A stretch of DNA of 64,000 nucleotides, from NCBI GenBank assembly GCA_964059195.1, contig CAXKWD010000015.1, positions 806,001 to 870,000 of the forward strand, read 5' to 3'. Shown here one piece after another: positions 10,201-22,863 of the stretch. This DNA is from Ectobius pallidus (lineage: Eukaryota; Arthropoda; Insecta; Blattodea; Ectobiidae). The notes under the pieces are model-generated. The model ran no database searches. It saw only the letters and a list, made by a program, of their open reading frames with translations, and was not told where the DNA came from. Both the position numbers and the translations under genes were made by a program. The number at the start of each line of letters is the position of its first letter. The stretch's first letter is position 1.

Positions 10201-11920
10201 ACAGTATATTTTTTTAAAAGTTTATAATAGGTAGCAATATTGTGTTTAAAAATGACATTGCTAAGCAACAGTTCTTTTTGACGACATTGCTAGGCAACAG
10301 TTCCCGGTTTAAAATGGCATTGCTAGGCAACACTTTCGTGTTTTAAAACTCATTGCTAGGCAACAGTATTCTTTCTGTTCAAGCAAAATTTACAACCCAT
10401 GTTTTGCCATTAGCATTTCACCGATATTTTCAGTGTATGTATTGATCATTGAGGGATTAAAAACTATTCCTTATAGATGACATTGCTAGGCAACAGTTTC
10501 GTATTTGGAGATGGCATTGCTAAGCTACAGTTTCTTGTTCAAGATGTCAATGCTAAGCAACAGTCAGGTGTTTTAAAAACATCATTGCTAAGCAACAGTT
10601 TCCGGTTTAGACTGGCATCGCTAGGCAACACTTTTGTGATAGAAAAATCTAATTGTTAGGCAGCCAAATTGTCTTTAAAAGTTACATTGCTAGGAAAAGT
10701 TACGACTTTGAAAAATGCATTGAAAGGTAAAGGATTTTTGGCAGAAATTGACATTGCTACGCAACAGTATCTTTTTTTAAAAGCTTTTAATAGGTAGCAA
10801 TATTATGATTAAAAATGACATTGCTAAGCAACAGATCTTTTTGATGACATTGCTAGGCAACAGTTTCCGGTTTAGACTGGCATGGCTAGGCAAAACTTTC
10901 GTGATAGAAAAATTACATTGTTAGGCAGCCAAATAGTATTTAAAAATTACATTGCTAGGAAAAAGTTTCGTCTTTGAATAATGCATTGAAATGTAAAAGT
11001 TTGGTGTCTGAAATTGACATAGCTACGCAACAGTATATATTTTAAAAGTTTATAATAGGTAGCAATATTGTGTTTATAAATGACATTGCTAAGAAAAGTT
11101 ATTTTTTATGACATTGCTAGGCAACAGTTTCCGGTTTAAAATGGCATTGCTAGGCAACACTTTCGTGTTAAAACTCATTGCTAGGCAACAGTATTCTTTC
11201 TATTCAAGCAAAATTTACAACCCATGTTTTGCCATTAGCATTTCACCGATATTTTCATTGTATGTATTGATCATTGAGGGATTAAAAACTATTCCTTATA
11301 GATGACATTCCTAGGCAACAGTTTCGTATTTGGAGATGGCATTGCTAAGCTACAGTTCCTTGTTCAAAATGTCAATGCTAAGCAACAGTCAGGTGTTTTA
11401 AAAACTTCATTGCTAAGCAACAGTTTCCGGTTTAGACTGGCATCGCTAGGCAACACTTTTGTGATAGAAAAATTTAATTGTTGGCAGCCAAATTGTCTTT
11501 AAAAGTTACATTGCTAGGAAAAGTTACGACTTTGAAAAATGCATTGAAAGGTAAAAGTTTTTTGTCCGAAATTGACATTGCTACGCAACAGTATGTTTTT
11601 TTAAAAGCTTTTAATAGGTAGCAATATTATGTTTAAGAATGACATTGCTAAGCAACAGATCTTTTTGATGACCTTGCTAGGCAACAGTTTCCGGTTTAGA
11701 CTGGCATGGCTAGGCAAAACTTTCGTGATAGAAAAATTACATTGTTAGGCAGACAAATAGTATTTAAAAATTACATTGCTAGGAAAACGTTTCGTCTTCG
11801 AATAATGCACTGAAATGTAAACGTTTTGTGTCTGAAATTGACATAGCTACGCAACAGTATATATTTTAAAAGTTTATAATAGGTAGCAATATTGTGTTTA
11901 TAAATGACATTGCTAAGAAA

Positions 11921-12127
11921 AGTTATTTTTTATGACATTGCTAGGCAACAGTTTCCGGTTTAAAATGGCATTGCTAGGCAACACTTTCGTGTTTTAAAAC
12001 TCATTGCTAGGCAACAGTATTCTTTCTGTTCAAGCAAAATTTACAACCCATGTTTTGCCATTAGCATTTCACCGATATTTTCATTGTATGTATTGATCAT
12101 TGAGGGATTAAAAACTATTCCTTATAG
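11921..12127 (+). repeat. Alpha/beta recombinant segment, example of six
   Basis: Alpha monomers read CTAAGAAAAGTTATTTTTTA, CAGTTTCCGG, GTGTTAAAACTC, usually with TCTATTCAAG. Beta monomers read CTAAGCAACAGTTC, CAGTTCCCGG, GTGTTTTAAAACTC. Here the alpha start is followed by beta GTGTTTTAAAACTC and TCTGTTCAAG. The same mixed form precedes anchors 12128, 30295, 42952, 49001, 57523 and 63568, which occupy equivalent HOR positions, so one recombinant was copied with the HORs. The switch lies in about 40 bp around the GGCAACACTTTCGTG unit. Confidence 0.75.
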
Positions 12128-15100
12128 ATGACATTGCTAGGCAACAGTTTCGTATTTGGAGATGGCATTGCTAAGCTACAGTTTCTTGTTCAAGATGTCA
12201 ATGCTAAGCAACTGTCAGGTGTTTTAAAAACATCATTGCTAAGCAACAGTTTCCGGTTTAGACTGGCATCGCTAGGCAACACTTTTGTGATAGAAAAATC
12301 TAATTGTTAGGCAGCCAAATTGTCTTTAAAAGTTACATTGCTAGGAAAAGTTACGACTTTGAAAAATGCATTGAAAGGTAAAGGTTTTGTGTCAGAAATT
12401 GACATATCTCCGCAACAGTATCTTTTTTTAAAAGCTTTTAATAGGTAGCAATATTATGATTAAAAATGATATTGCTAAGCAACAGATCTTTTTGATGACA
12501 TTGCTAGGCAACAGTTTCCGGTTTAGACTGGCATGGCTAGGCAAAACTTTCGTGATATAAAAATTACATTGTTAGGCAGCCAAATAGTATTTAAAAATTA
12601 CATTGCTAGGAAAAAGTTTCGTCTTTGAATAATGCATTGAAATGTAAAAGTTTGGTGTCTGAAATTGACATTGCTACGCAACAGGATATATTTTAAAAGT
12701 TTATAATAGGTAGCAATATTGTGTTTATAAATGACATTGCTAAGAAAAGTTATTTTTTGTGACATTGCTAGGCAACAGTTTCCGGTTTAAAATGGCATTG
12801 CTAGGCAACACTTTCGTGTTAAAACTCATTGCTAGGCAACAGTATTCTTTCTATTCAAGCAAAATTTACAACCCATGTTTTGCCATTAGCATTTCACCGA
12901 TATTTTCATTGTATGTATTGATCATGGAGGGATTAAAAACTATTCCTTATAGATGACATTGCTAGGCAACAGTTTCGTATTTGGAGATGGCATTGCTAAG
13001 CTACAGTTTCTTGTTCAAAATGTCAATGCTAAGCAACAGTCAGGTGTTTTAAAAACTTCATTGCTAAGCAACAGTTTCCGGTTTAGACTGGAATCGCTAG
13101 GCAACACTTTTATGATAGAAAAAATTTAATTGTTGGCAGCCAAATTGTCTTTAAAAGTTACATTGCTAAGAAAAGTTACGACTTTGAAAAATGCATTGAA
13201 AGGTAAAGGTTTTTTGTCCGAAATTGACATTGCTACGCAACAGTATCTTTTTTTAAAAGCTTTTAATAGGTAGCAATATTATGTTTAAGAATGACATTGC
13301 TAAGCAACAGATCTTTTTGATGACTTTGCTAGGCAACAGTTTCCGGTTTAGACTGGCATGGCTAGGCAAAACTTTCGTGATAGAAAAATTACATTGTTAG
13401 GCAGCCAAATTGTATTTAAAAATTACATTGCTAGGAAAAAGTTTCACTTTGAAAAATGCATTGAAATGTAAAAGTTTTGTGTCTGAAATTGACATTGCTA
13501 CGCAACAGTATATTTTTTTAAAAGTTTATAATAGGTAGCAATATTGTGTTTAAAAATGACATTGCTAAGCAACAGTTCTTTTTGACGACATTGCTAGGCA
13601 ACAGTTCCCGGTTTAAAATGGCATTGCTAGGCAACACTTTCGTGTTTTAAAACTCATTGCTAGGCAACAGTATTCTTTCTGTTCAAGCAAAATTTACAAC
13701 CCATGTTTTGCCATTAGCATTTCACCGATATTTTCAGTGTATGTATTGATCATTGAGGGATTAAAAACTATTCCTTATAGATGACATTGCTAGGCAACAG
13801 TTTCGTATTTGGAGATGGCATTGCTAAGCTACAGTTTCTTGTTCAAGATGTCAATGCTAAGCAACAGTCAGGTGTTTTAAAAACATCATTGCTAAGCAAC
13901 AGTTTCCGGTTTAGACTGGCATCGCTAGGCAACACTTTTGTGATAGAAAAATCTAATTGTTAGGCAGCCAAATTGTCTTTAAAAGTTACATTGCTAGGAA
14001 AAGTTACGACTTTGAAAAAGGCATTGAAAGGTAAAGGTTTTGTGTCAGAAATTGACATATCTCCGCAACAGTATCTTTTTTTAAAAGCTTTTAATAGGTA
14101 GCAATATTATGATTAAAAATGACATTGCTAAGCAACAGATCTTTTTGATGACATTGCTAGGCAACAGTTTCCGGTTTAGACTGGCATGGCTAGGCAAAAC
14201 TTTCGTGATAGAAAAATTACATTCTTAGGCAGCCAAATAGTATTTAAAAATTACATTGCTAGGAAAAAGTTTCGTCTTTGAATAATGCATTGAAATGTAA
14301 AAGTTTGGTGTCTGAAATTGACATAGCTACGCAACAGTATATATTTTAAAAGTTTATAATAGGTAGCAATATTGTGTTTATAAATGACATTGCTAAGAAA
14401 AGTTATTTTATATGACATTGCTAGGCAACAGTTTCCGGTTTAAAATGGCATTGCTAGGCAACACTTTCGTGTTAAAACTCATTGCTAGGCAACAGTATTC
14501 TTTCTATTCAAGCAAAATGTACAACCCATGTTTTGCCATTAGCATTTCACCGATATTTTCATTGTATGTATTGATCATTGAGGGATTAAAAACTATTCCT
14601 TATAGATGACATTCCTAGGCAACAGTTTCGTATTTGGAGATGGCATTGCTAAGCTACAGTTTCTTGTTCAAAATGTCAATGCTAAGCAACAGTCAGGTGT
14701 TTTAAAAACTTCATTGCTAAGCAACAGTTTCCGGTTTAGACTGGCATCGCTAGGCAACACTTTTGTGATAGAAAAATTTAATTGTTGGCAGCCAAATTGT
14801 CTTTAAAAGTTACATTGCTAGGAAAAGTTACGACTTTGAAAAATGCATTGAAAGGTAAAGGTTTTTTGACCGAAATTGACATTGCTACGCAACAGTATCT
14901 TTTTTTAAAAGCTTTTAATAGGTAGCAATATTATGTTTAAGAATGACATTGCTAAGCAACAGATCTTTTTGATGACTTTGCTAGGCAACAGTTTCCGGTT
15001 TAGACTGGCATGGCTAGGCAAAACTTTCGTGATAGAAAAATTACATTGTTAGGCAGACAAATAGTATTTAAAAATTACATTGCTAGGAAAAAGTTTCGTC

Positions 15101-17911
15101 TTCGAATAATGCATTGAAATGTAAAAGTTTGGTGTCTGAAATTGACATTGCTACGCAACAGGATATATTTTAAAAGTTTATAATAGGTAGCAATATTGTG
15201 TTTATAAATGACATTGTTAAGAAAAGTTATTTTTTATGACATTGCTAGGCAACAGTTTCCGGTTTAAAATGGCATTGCTAGGCAACACTTTCGTGTTAAA
15301 ACTCATTGCTAGGCAACAGTATTCTTTCTATTCAAGCAAAATTTACAACCCATGTTTTGCCATTAGCATTTCACCGATATTTTCATTGTATGTATTGATC
15401 ATGGAGGCATTAAAAACTATTCCTTATAGATGACATTGCTAGGCAACCGTTTCGTATTTGGAGATGGCATTGCTAAGCTACAGTTTCTTGTTCAAAATGT
15501 CAATGCTAAGCAACAGTCAGGTGTTTTAAAAACTTCATTGCTAAGCAACAGTTTCCGGTTTAGACTGGCATCGCTAGGCAACACTTTTGTGATAGAAAAA
15601 ATTTAATTGTTGGCAGCCAAATTGTCTTTAAAAGTTACATTGCTAGGAAAAGTTACGACTTTGAAAAATGCATTGAAAGGTAAAGGTTTTTTGTCCGAAA
15701 TTGACATTGCTACTCAACAGTATCTTTTTTTAAAAGCTTTTAATAGGTAGCAATATTATGTTTAAGAATGACATTGCTAAGCAACAGATCTTTTTGATGA
15801 CTTTGCTAGGCAACAGTTTCCGGTTTAGACTGGCATGGCTAGGCAAAACTTTCGTGATAGAAAAATTACATTGTTAGGCAGCCAAATTGTATTTAAAAAT
15901 TACATTGCTAGGAAAAAGTTTCACTTTGAAAAATGCATTGAAATGTAAAAGTTTTGTGTCTGAAATTGACATTGCTACGCAACAGTATATTTTTTTAAAA
16001 GTTTATAATAGGTAGCAATATTGTGTTTAAAAATGACATTGCTAAGCAACAGTTCTTTTTGACGACATTGCTAGGCAACAGTTCCCGGTTTAAAATGGCA
16101 TTGCTAGGCAACACTTTCGTGTTTTAAAACTCATTGCTAGGCAACAGTATTCTTTCTGTTCAAGCAAAATTTACAACCCATGTTTTGCCATTAGCATTTC
16201 ACCGATATTTTCAGTGTATGTATTGATCATTGAGGGATTAAAAACTATTCCTTATAGATGACATTCCTAGGCAACAGTTTCGTATTTGGAGATGGCATTG
16301 CTAAGCTACAGTTTCTTGTTCAAAATGTCAATGCTAAGCAACAGTCAGGTGTTTTAAAAACTTCATTGCTAAGCAACAGTTTCCGGTTTAGACTGGCATC
16401 GCTAGGCAACACTTTTGTGATAGAAAAATTTAATTGTTGGCAGCCAAATTGTCTTTAAAAGTTACATTGCTAGGAAAAGTTACGACTTTGAAAAATGCAT
16501 TGAAAGGTAAAGGTTTTTTGACCGAAATTGACATTGCTACGCAACAGTATCTTTTTTTAAAAGCTTTTAATAGGTAGCAATATTATGTTTAAGAATGACA
16601 TTGCTAAGCAACAGATCTTTTTGATGACTTTGCTAGGCAACAGTTTCCGGTTTAGACTGGCATGGCTAGGCAAAACTTTCGTGATAGAAAAATTACATTG
16701 TTAGGCAGCCAAATTGTATTTAAAAGTTACATTGCTAGGAAAAGTTACGACTTTGAAAAATGCATTGAAATGTAAAAGTTTTGTGTCTGAAATTGACATT
16801 GCTACGCAACAGTATATTTTTTTAAAAGTTTATATTAGGTAGCAATATTGTGTTTAAAAATGACATTGCTAAGCAACAGTTCTTTTTGACGACATTGCTA
16901 GGCAACAGTTCCCGGTTTAAAATGGCATTGCCAGGCAACACTTTCGTGTTTTAAAACTCATTGCTAGGCAACAGTATTCTTTCTATTCAAGCAAAATGTA
17001 CAACCCATGTTTTGCCATTAGCATTTCACCGATATTTTCATTGTATGTATTGATCATTGAGGGATTAAAAACTATTCCTTATAGATGACATTCCTAGGCA
17101 ACAGTTTCGTATTTGGAGATGGCATTGCTAAGCTACAGTTTCTTGTTCAAAATGTCAATGCTAAGCAACAGTCAGGTGTTTTAAAAACTTCATTGCTAAG
17201 CAACAGTTTCCGGTTTAGACTGGCATCGCTAGGCAACACTTTTGTGATAGAAAAATTTAATTGTTGGCAGCCAAATTGTCTTTAAAAGTTACATTGCTAG
17301 GAAAAGTTACGACTTTGAAAAATGCATTGAAAGGTAAAGGTTTTTTGACCGAAATTGACATTGCTACGCAACAGTATCTTTTTTTAAAAGCTTTTAATAG
17401 GTAGCAATATTATGTTTAAGAATGACATTGCTAAGCAACAGATCTTTTTGATGACTTTGCTAGGCAACAGTTTCCGGTTTAGACTGGCATGGCTAGGCAA
17501 AACTTTCGTGATAGAAAAATTACATTGTTAGGCAGCCAAATTGTATTTAAAAGTTACATTGCTAGGAAAAGTTACGACTTTGAAAAATGCATTGAAATGT
17601 AAAAGTTTTGTGTCTGAAATTGACATTGCTACGCAACAGTATATTTTTTTAAAAGTTTATATTAGGTAGCAATATTGTGTTTAAAAATGACATTGCTAAG
17701 CAACAGTTCTTTTTGACGACATTGCTAGGCAACAGTTCCCGGTTTAAAATGGCATTGCCAGGCAACACTTTCGTGTTTTAAAACTCATTGCTAGGCAACA
17801 GTATTCTTTCTATTCAAGCAAAATTTACAACCCATGTTTTGCCATTAGCATTTCACCGATATTTTCATTGTATGTATTGATCATTGAGGGATTAAAAACT
17901 GTTCCTTATAG

Positions 17912-20900
17912 ATGACATTCCTAGGCAACAGTTTCGTATTTGGAGATGGCATTGCTAAGCTACAGTTTCTTGTTCAAAATGTCAATGCTAAGCAACAGTC
18001 AGGTGTTTTAAAAACATCATTGCTAAGCAACAGTTTCCGGTTTAGACTGGCATCGCTAGGCAACACTTTTGTGATAGAAAGATCTAATTGTTAGGCAGCC
18101 AAATTGTCTTTAAAAGTTACATTGCTAGGAAAAGTTACGACTTTGAAAAATGCATTGAAAGGTAAAGGATTTTTGGCAGAAATTGACATTGCTACGCAAC
18201 AGTATCTTTTTTAAAAGCTTTTAATAGGTAGCAATATTATGATTAAAAATGACATTGCTAAGCAACAGATCTTTTTGATGACATTGCTAGGCAACAGTTT
18301 CCGGTTTAGACTGGCATGGCTAGGCAAAACTTTCGTGATAGAAAAATTACATTGTTAGGCAGCCAAATAGTATTTAAAAATTACATTGCTAGGAAAAAGT
18401 TTCGTCTTTGAATAATGCATTGAAATGTAAAAGTTTGGTGTCTGAAATTTACATAGCTACGCAACAGTATATATTTTAAAAGTTTATAATAGGTAGCAAT
18501 ATTGTGTTTATAAATGACATTGCTAAGAAAAGTTATTTTATATGACATTGCTAGGCAACAGTTTCCGGTTTAAAATGGCATTGCTAGGCAACACTTTCGT
18601 GTTAAAACTCATTGCTAGGCAACAGTATTCTTTCTATTCAAGCAAAATGTACAACCCATGTTTTGCCATTAGCATTTCACCGATATTTTCATTGTATGTA
18701 TTCATCATTGAGGGATTAAAAACTATTCCTTATAGATGACATTCCTAGGCAACAGTTTCGTATTTGGAGATGGCATTGCTAAGCTACAGTTTCTTGTTCA
18801 AAATGTCAATGCTAAGCAACAGTCAGGTGTTTTAAAAACTTCATTGCTAAGCAACAGTTTCCGGTTTAGACTGGCATCGCTAGGCAACACTTTTGTGATA
18901 GAAAAATTTAATTGTTGGCAGCCAAATTGTCTTTAAAAGTTACATTGCTAGGAAAAGTTACGACTTTGAAAAATGCATTGAAAGGTAAAGGTTTTTTGAC
19001 CGAAATTGACATTGCTACGCAACAGTATCTTTTTTTAAAAGCTTTTAATAGGTAGCAATATTATGTTTAAGAATGACATTGCTAAGCAACAGATCTTTTT
19101 GATGACTTTGCTAGGCAACAGTTTCCGGTTTAGACTGGCATGGCTAGGCAAAACTTTCGTGATAGAAAAATTACATTGTTAGGCAGCCAAATTGTATTTA
19201 AAAGTTACATTGCTAGGAAAAGTTACGACTTTGAAAAATGCATTGAAATGTAAAAGTTTTGTGTCTGAAATTGACATTGCTACGCAACAGTATATTTTTT
19301 TAAAAGTTTATATTAGGTAGCAATATTGTGTTTAAAAATGACATTGCTAAGCAACAGTTCTTTTTGACGACATTGCTAGGCAACAGTTCCCGGTTTAAAA
19401 TGGCATTGCCAGGCAACACTTTCGTGTTTTAAAACTCATTGCTAGGCAACAGTATTCTTTCTATTCAAGCAAAATTTACAACCCATGTTTTGCCATTAGC
19501 ATTTCACCGATATTTTCATTGTATGTATTGATCATTGAGGGATTAAAAACTATTCCTTATAGATGACATTGCTAGGCAACAGTTTCGTATTTGGAGATGG
19601 CATTGCTAAGCTACAGTTCCTTGTTCAAAATGTCAATGCTAAGCAACAGTCAGGTGTTTTAAAAACTTCATTGCTAAGCAACAGTTTCCGGTTTAGACTG
19701 GCATCGCTAGGCAACACTTTTGTGATAGAAAAATCTAATTGTTAGGCAGCCAAATTGTCTTTAAAAGTTACATTGCTAGGAAAAGTTACGACTTTGAAAA
19801 ATGCATTGAAAGGTAAAGGATTTTTGGCAGAAATTGACATTGCTACGCAACAGTATCTGTTTTTAAAAGCTTTTAATAGGTAGCAATATTATGTTTAAAA
19901 ATGACATTGCTAAGCAACAGATCTTTTTGATGACATTGCTAGGCAACAGTTTCCGGTTTAGACTGGCATGGCTAGGCAAAACTTTCGTGATAGAAAAATT
20001 ACATTGTTAGGCAGCCAAATTGTATTTAAAAATTACATTGCTAGGAAAAAGTTTCACTTTGAAAAATGCATTGAAATGTAAAAGTTTTGTGTCTGAAATT
20101 GACATTGCTACGCAACAGTATATATTTTTAAAAGTTTATAATATGTAGCAATATTGTGTTTATAAATGACATTGCTAAGAAAAGTTATTTTTTATGACAT
20201 TGCTAGGCAACAGTTTCCGGTTTAAAATGGCATTGCTAGGCAACACTTTCGTGTTAAAACTCATTGCTAGGCAACAGTATTCTTTCTATTCAAGCAAAAT
20301 TTACAACCCATGTTTTGCCATTAGCATTTCACCGATATTTTCATTGTATGTATTGATCATTGAGGGATTAAAAACTATTCCTTATAGATGACATTCCTAG
20401 GCAACAGTTTCGTATTTGGAGATGGCATTACTAAGCTACAGTTTCTTGTTCAAAATGTCAATGCTAAGCAACAGTCAGGTGTTTTAAAAACTTCATTGCT
20501 AAGCAACAGTTTCCGGTTTAGACTGGCATCGCTAGGCAACACTTTTGTGATAGAAAAATTTAAATGTTGGCAGCCAAATTGTCTTTAAAAGTTACATTGC
20601 TAGGAAAACTTACGACTTTGAAAAATGCATTGAAAGGTAAAGGTTTTTTGTCCGAAATTGACATTGCTACGCAACAGTATCTTTTTTTAAAAGCTTTTAA
20701 TAGGTAGCAATATTATGTTTAAGAATGACATTGCTAAGCAACAGATCTTTTTGATGACCTTGCTAGGCAACAGTTTCCGGTTTAGACTGGCATGGCTAGG
20801 CAAAACTTTCGTGATAGAAAAATTACATTGTTAGGCAGACAAATAGTATTTAAAAATTACATTGCTAGGAAAAAGTTTCGTCTTCGAATAATGCATTGAA

Positions 20901-22863
20901 ATGTAAAAGTTTGGTGTCTGAAATTGACATTGCTACGCAACAGGATATATTTTAAAAGTTTATAATAGGTAGCAATATTGTGTTTATAAATGACATTGCT
21001 AAGAAAAGTTATTTTTTATGACATTGCTAGGCAACAGTTTCCGGTTTAAAATGGCATTGCTAGGCAACACTTTCGTGTTAAAACTCATTGCTAGGCAACA
21101 GTATTCTTTCTATTCAAGCAAAATTTACAACCCATGTTTTGCCATTAGCATTTCACCGATATTTTCATTGTATGTATTGATCATGGAGGCATTAAAAACT
21201 ATTCCTTATAGATGACATTGCTAGGCAACCGTTTCGTATTTGGAGATGGCATTGCTAAGCTACAGTTTCTTGTTCAAAATGTCAATGCTAAGCAACAGTC
21301 AGGTGTTTTAAAAACTTCATTGCTAAGCAACAGTTTCCGGTTTAGACTGGCATCGCTAGGCAACACTTTTGTGATAGAAAAAATTTAATTGTTGGCAGCC
21401 AAATTGTCTTTAAAAGTTACATTGCTAGGAAAAGTTACGACTTTGAAAAATGCATTGAAAGGTAAAGGTTTTTTGTCCGAAATTGACATTGCTACGCAAC
21501 AGTATCTTTTTTTAAAAGCTTTTAATAGGTAGCAATATTATGTTTAAGAATGACATTGCTAAGCAACAGATCTTTTTGATGACTTTGCTAGACAACAGTT
21601 TCCGGTTTAGACTGGCATGGCTAGGCAAAACTTTCGTGATAGAAAAATTACATTGTTAGGCAGCCAAATTGTATTTAAAAATTACATTGCTAGGAAAAAG
21701 TTTCACTTTGAAAAATTCATTGAAATGTAAAAGTTTTGTGTCTGAAATTGACATTGCTACGCAACAGTATATTTTTTTAAAAGTTTATAATAGGTAGCAA
21801 TATTGTGTTTAAAAATGACATTGCTAAGCAACAGTTCTTTTTGACGACATTGCTAGGCAACAGTTCCCGGTTTAAAATGGCATTGCTAGGCAACACTTTC
21901 GTGTTTTAAAACTCATTGCTAGGCAACAGTATTCTTTCTGTTCAAGCAAAATTTACAACCCATGTTTTGCCATTAGCATTTCACCGATATTTTCATTGTA
22001 TGTATTGATCATTGAGGGATTAAAAACTATTCCTTATAGATGACATTCCTAGGCAACAGTTTCGTATTTGGAGATGGCATTACTAAGCTACAGTTTCTTG
22101 TTCAAAATGTCAATGCTAAGCAACAGTCAGGTGTTTTAAAAACTTCATTGCTAAGCAACAGTTTCCGGTTTAGACTGGCATCGCTAGGCAACACTTTTGT
22201 GATAGAAAAATTTAAATGTTGGCAGCCAAATTGTCTTTAAAAGTTACATTGCTAGGAAAACTTACGACTTTGAAAAATGCATTGAAAGGTAAAGGTTTTT
22301 TGTCCGAAATTGACATTGCTACGCAACAGTATCTTTTTTTAAAAGCTTTTAATAGGTAGCAATATTATGTTTAAGAATGACATTGCTAAGCAACAGATCT
22401 TTTTGATGACCTTGCTAGGCAACAGTTTCCGGTTTAGACTGGCATGGCTAGGCAAAACTTTCGTGATAGAAAAATTACATTGTTAGGCAGACAAATAGTA
22501 TTTAAAAATTACATTGCTAGGAAAAAGTTTCGTCTTCGAATAATGCATTGAAATGTAAAAGTTTGGTGTCTGAAATTGACATTGCTACGCAACAGGATAT
22601 ATTTTAAAAGTTTATAATAGGTAGCAATATTGTGTTTATAAATGACATTGCTAAGAAAAGTTATTTTTTATGACATTGCTAGGCAACAGTTTCCGGTTTA
22701 AAATGGCATTGCTAGGCAACACTTTCGTGTTAAAACTCATTGCTAGGCAACAGTATTCTTTCTATTCAAGCAAAATTTACAACCCATGTTTTGCCATTAG
22801 CATTTCACCGATATTTTCATTGTATGTATTGATCATGGAGGCATTAAAAACTATTCCTTATAG
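17912..22863 (+). repeat. 6-mer HOR, first tandem copy in super-repeat copy 2
   Basis: Anchors 17912, 18736, 19563, 20388, 21212 and 22040 match 4697-8825 at a constant offset of 13,215, and match the next block at 4952. Only scattered single-base differences are visible by eye over kilobases, so this duplication is recent relative to monomer divergence. Confidence 0.85.

Larger units (their letters stand above)
1..14865 (+). repeat. Super-repeat copy 1 (18 monomers)
   Basis: Anchors: 565, 1393, 2218, 3045, 3872, 4697, 5521, 6348, 7173, 7997, 8825, 9649, 10477, 11302, 12128, 12953, 13781, 14606. Class marks give the order its identity: 565, 7997 and 9649 carry GGCAACCGTTTCG after the anchor; 2218, 3045, 4697, 5521, 7173, 8825, 11302 and 14606 carry CATTCCTAGG (AvrII site); 7173 and 8825 also carry GGCATTACTAAGC; 1393, 10477, 12128 and 13781 carry TTCAAGATGTC; 4697 carries GAAAGATCTAATT. 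The same order recurs downstream with edits. Right edge is the TTGACCG motif at 14,866, where sequence matching position 1 resumes. Confidence 0.85.
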
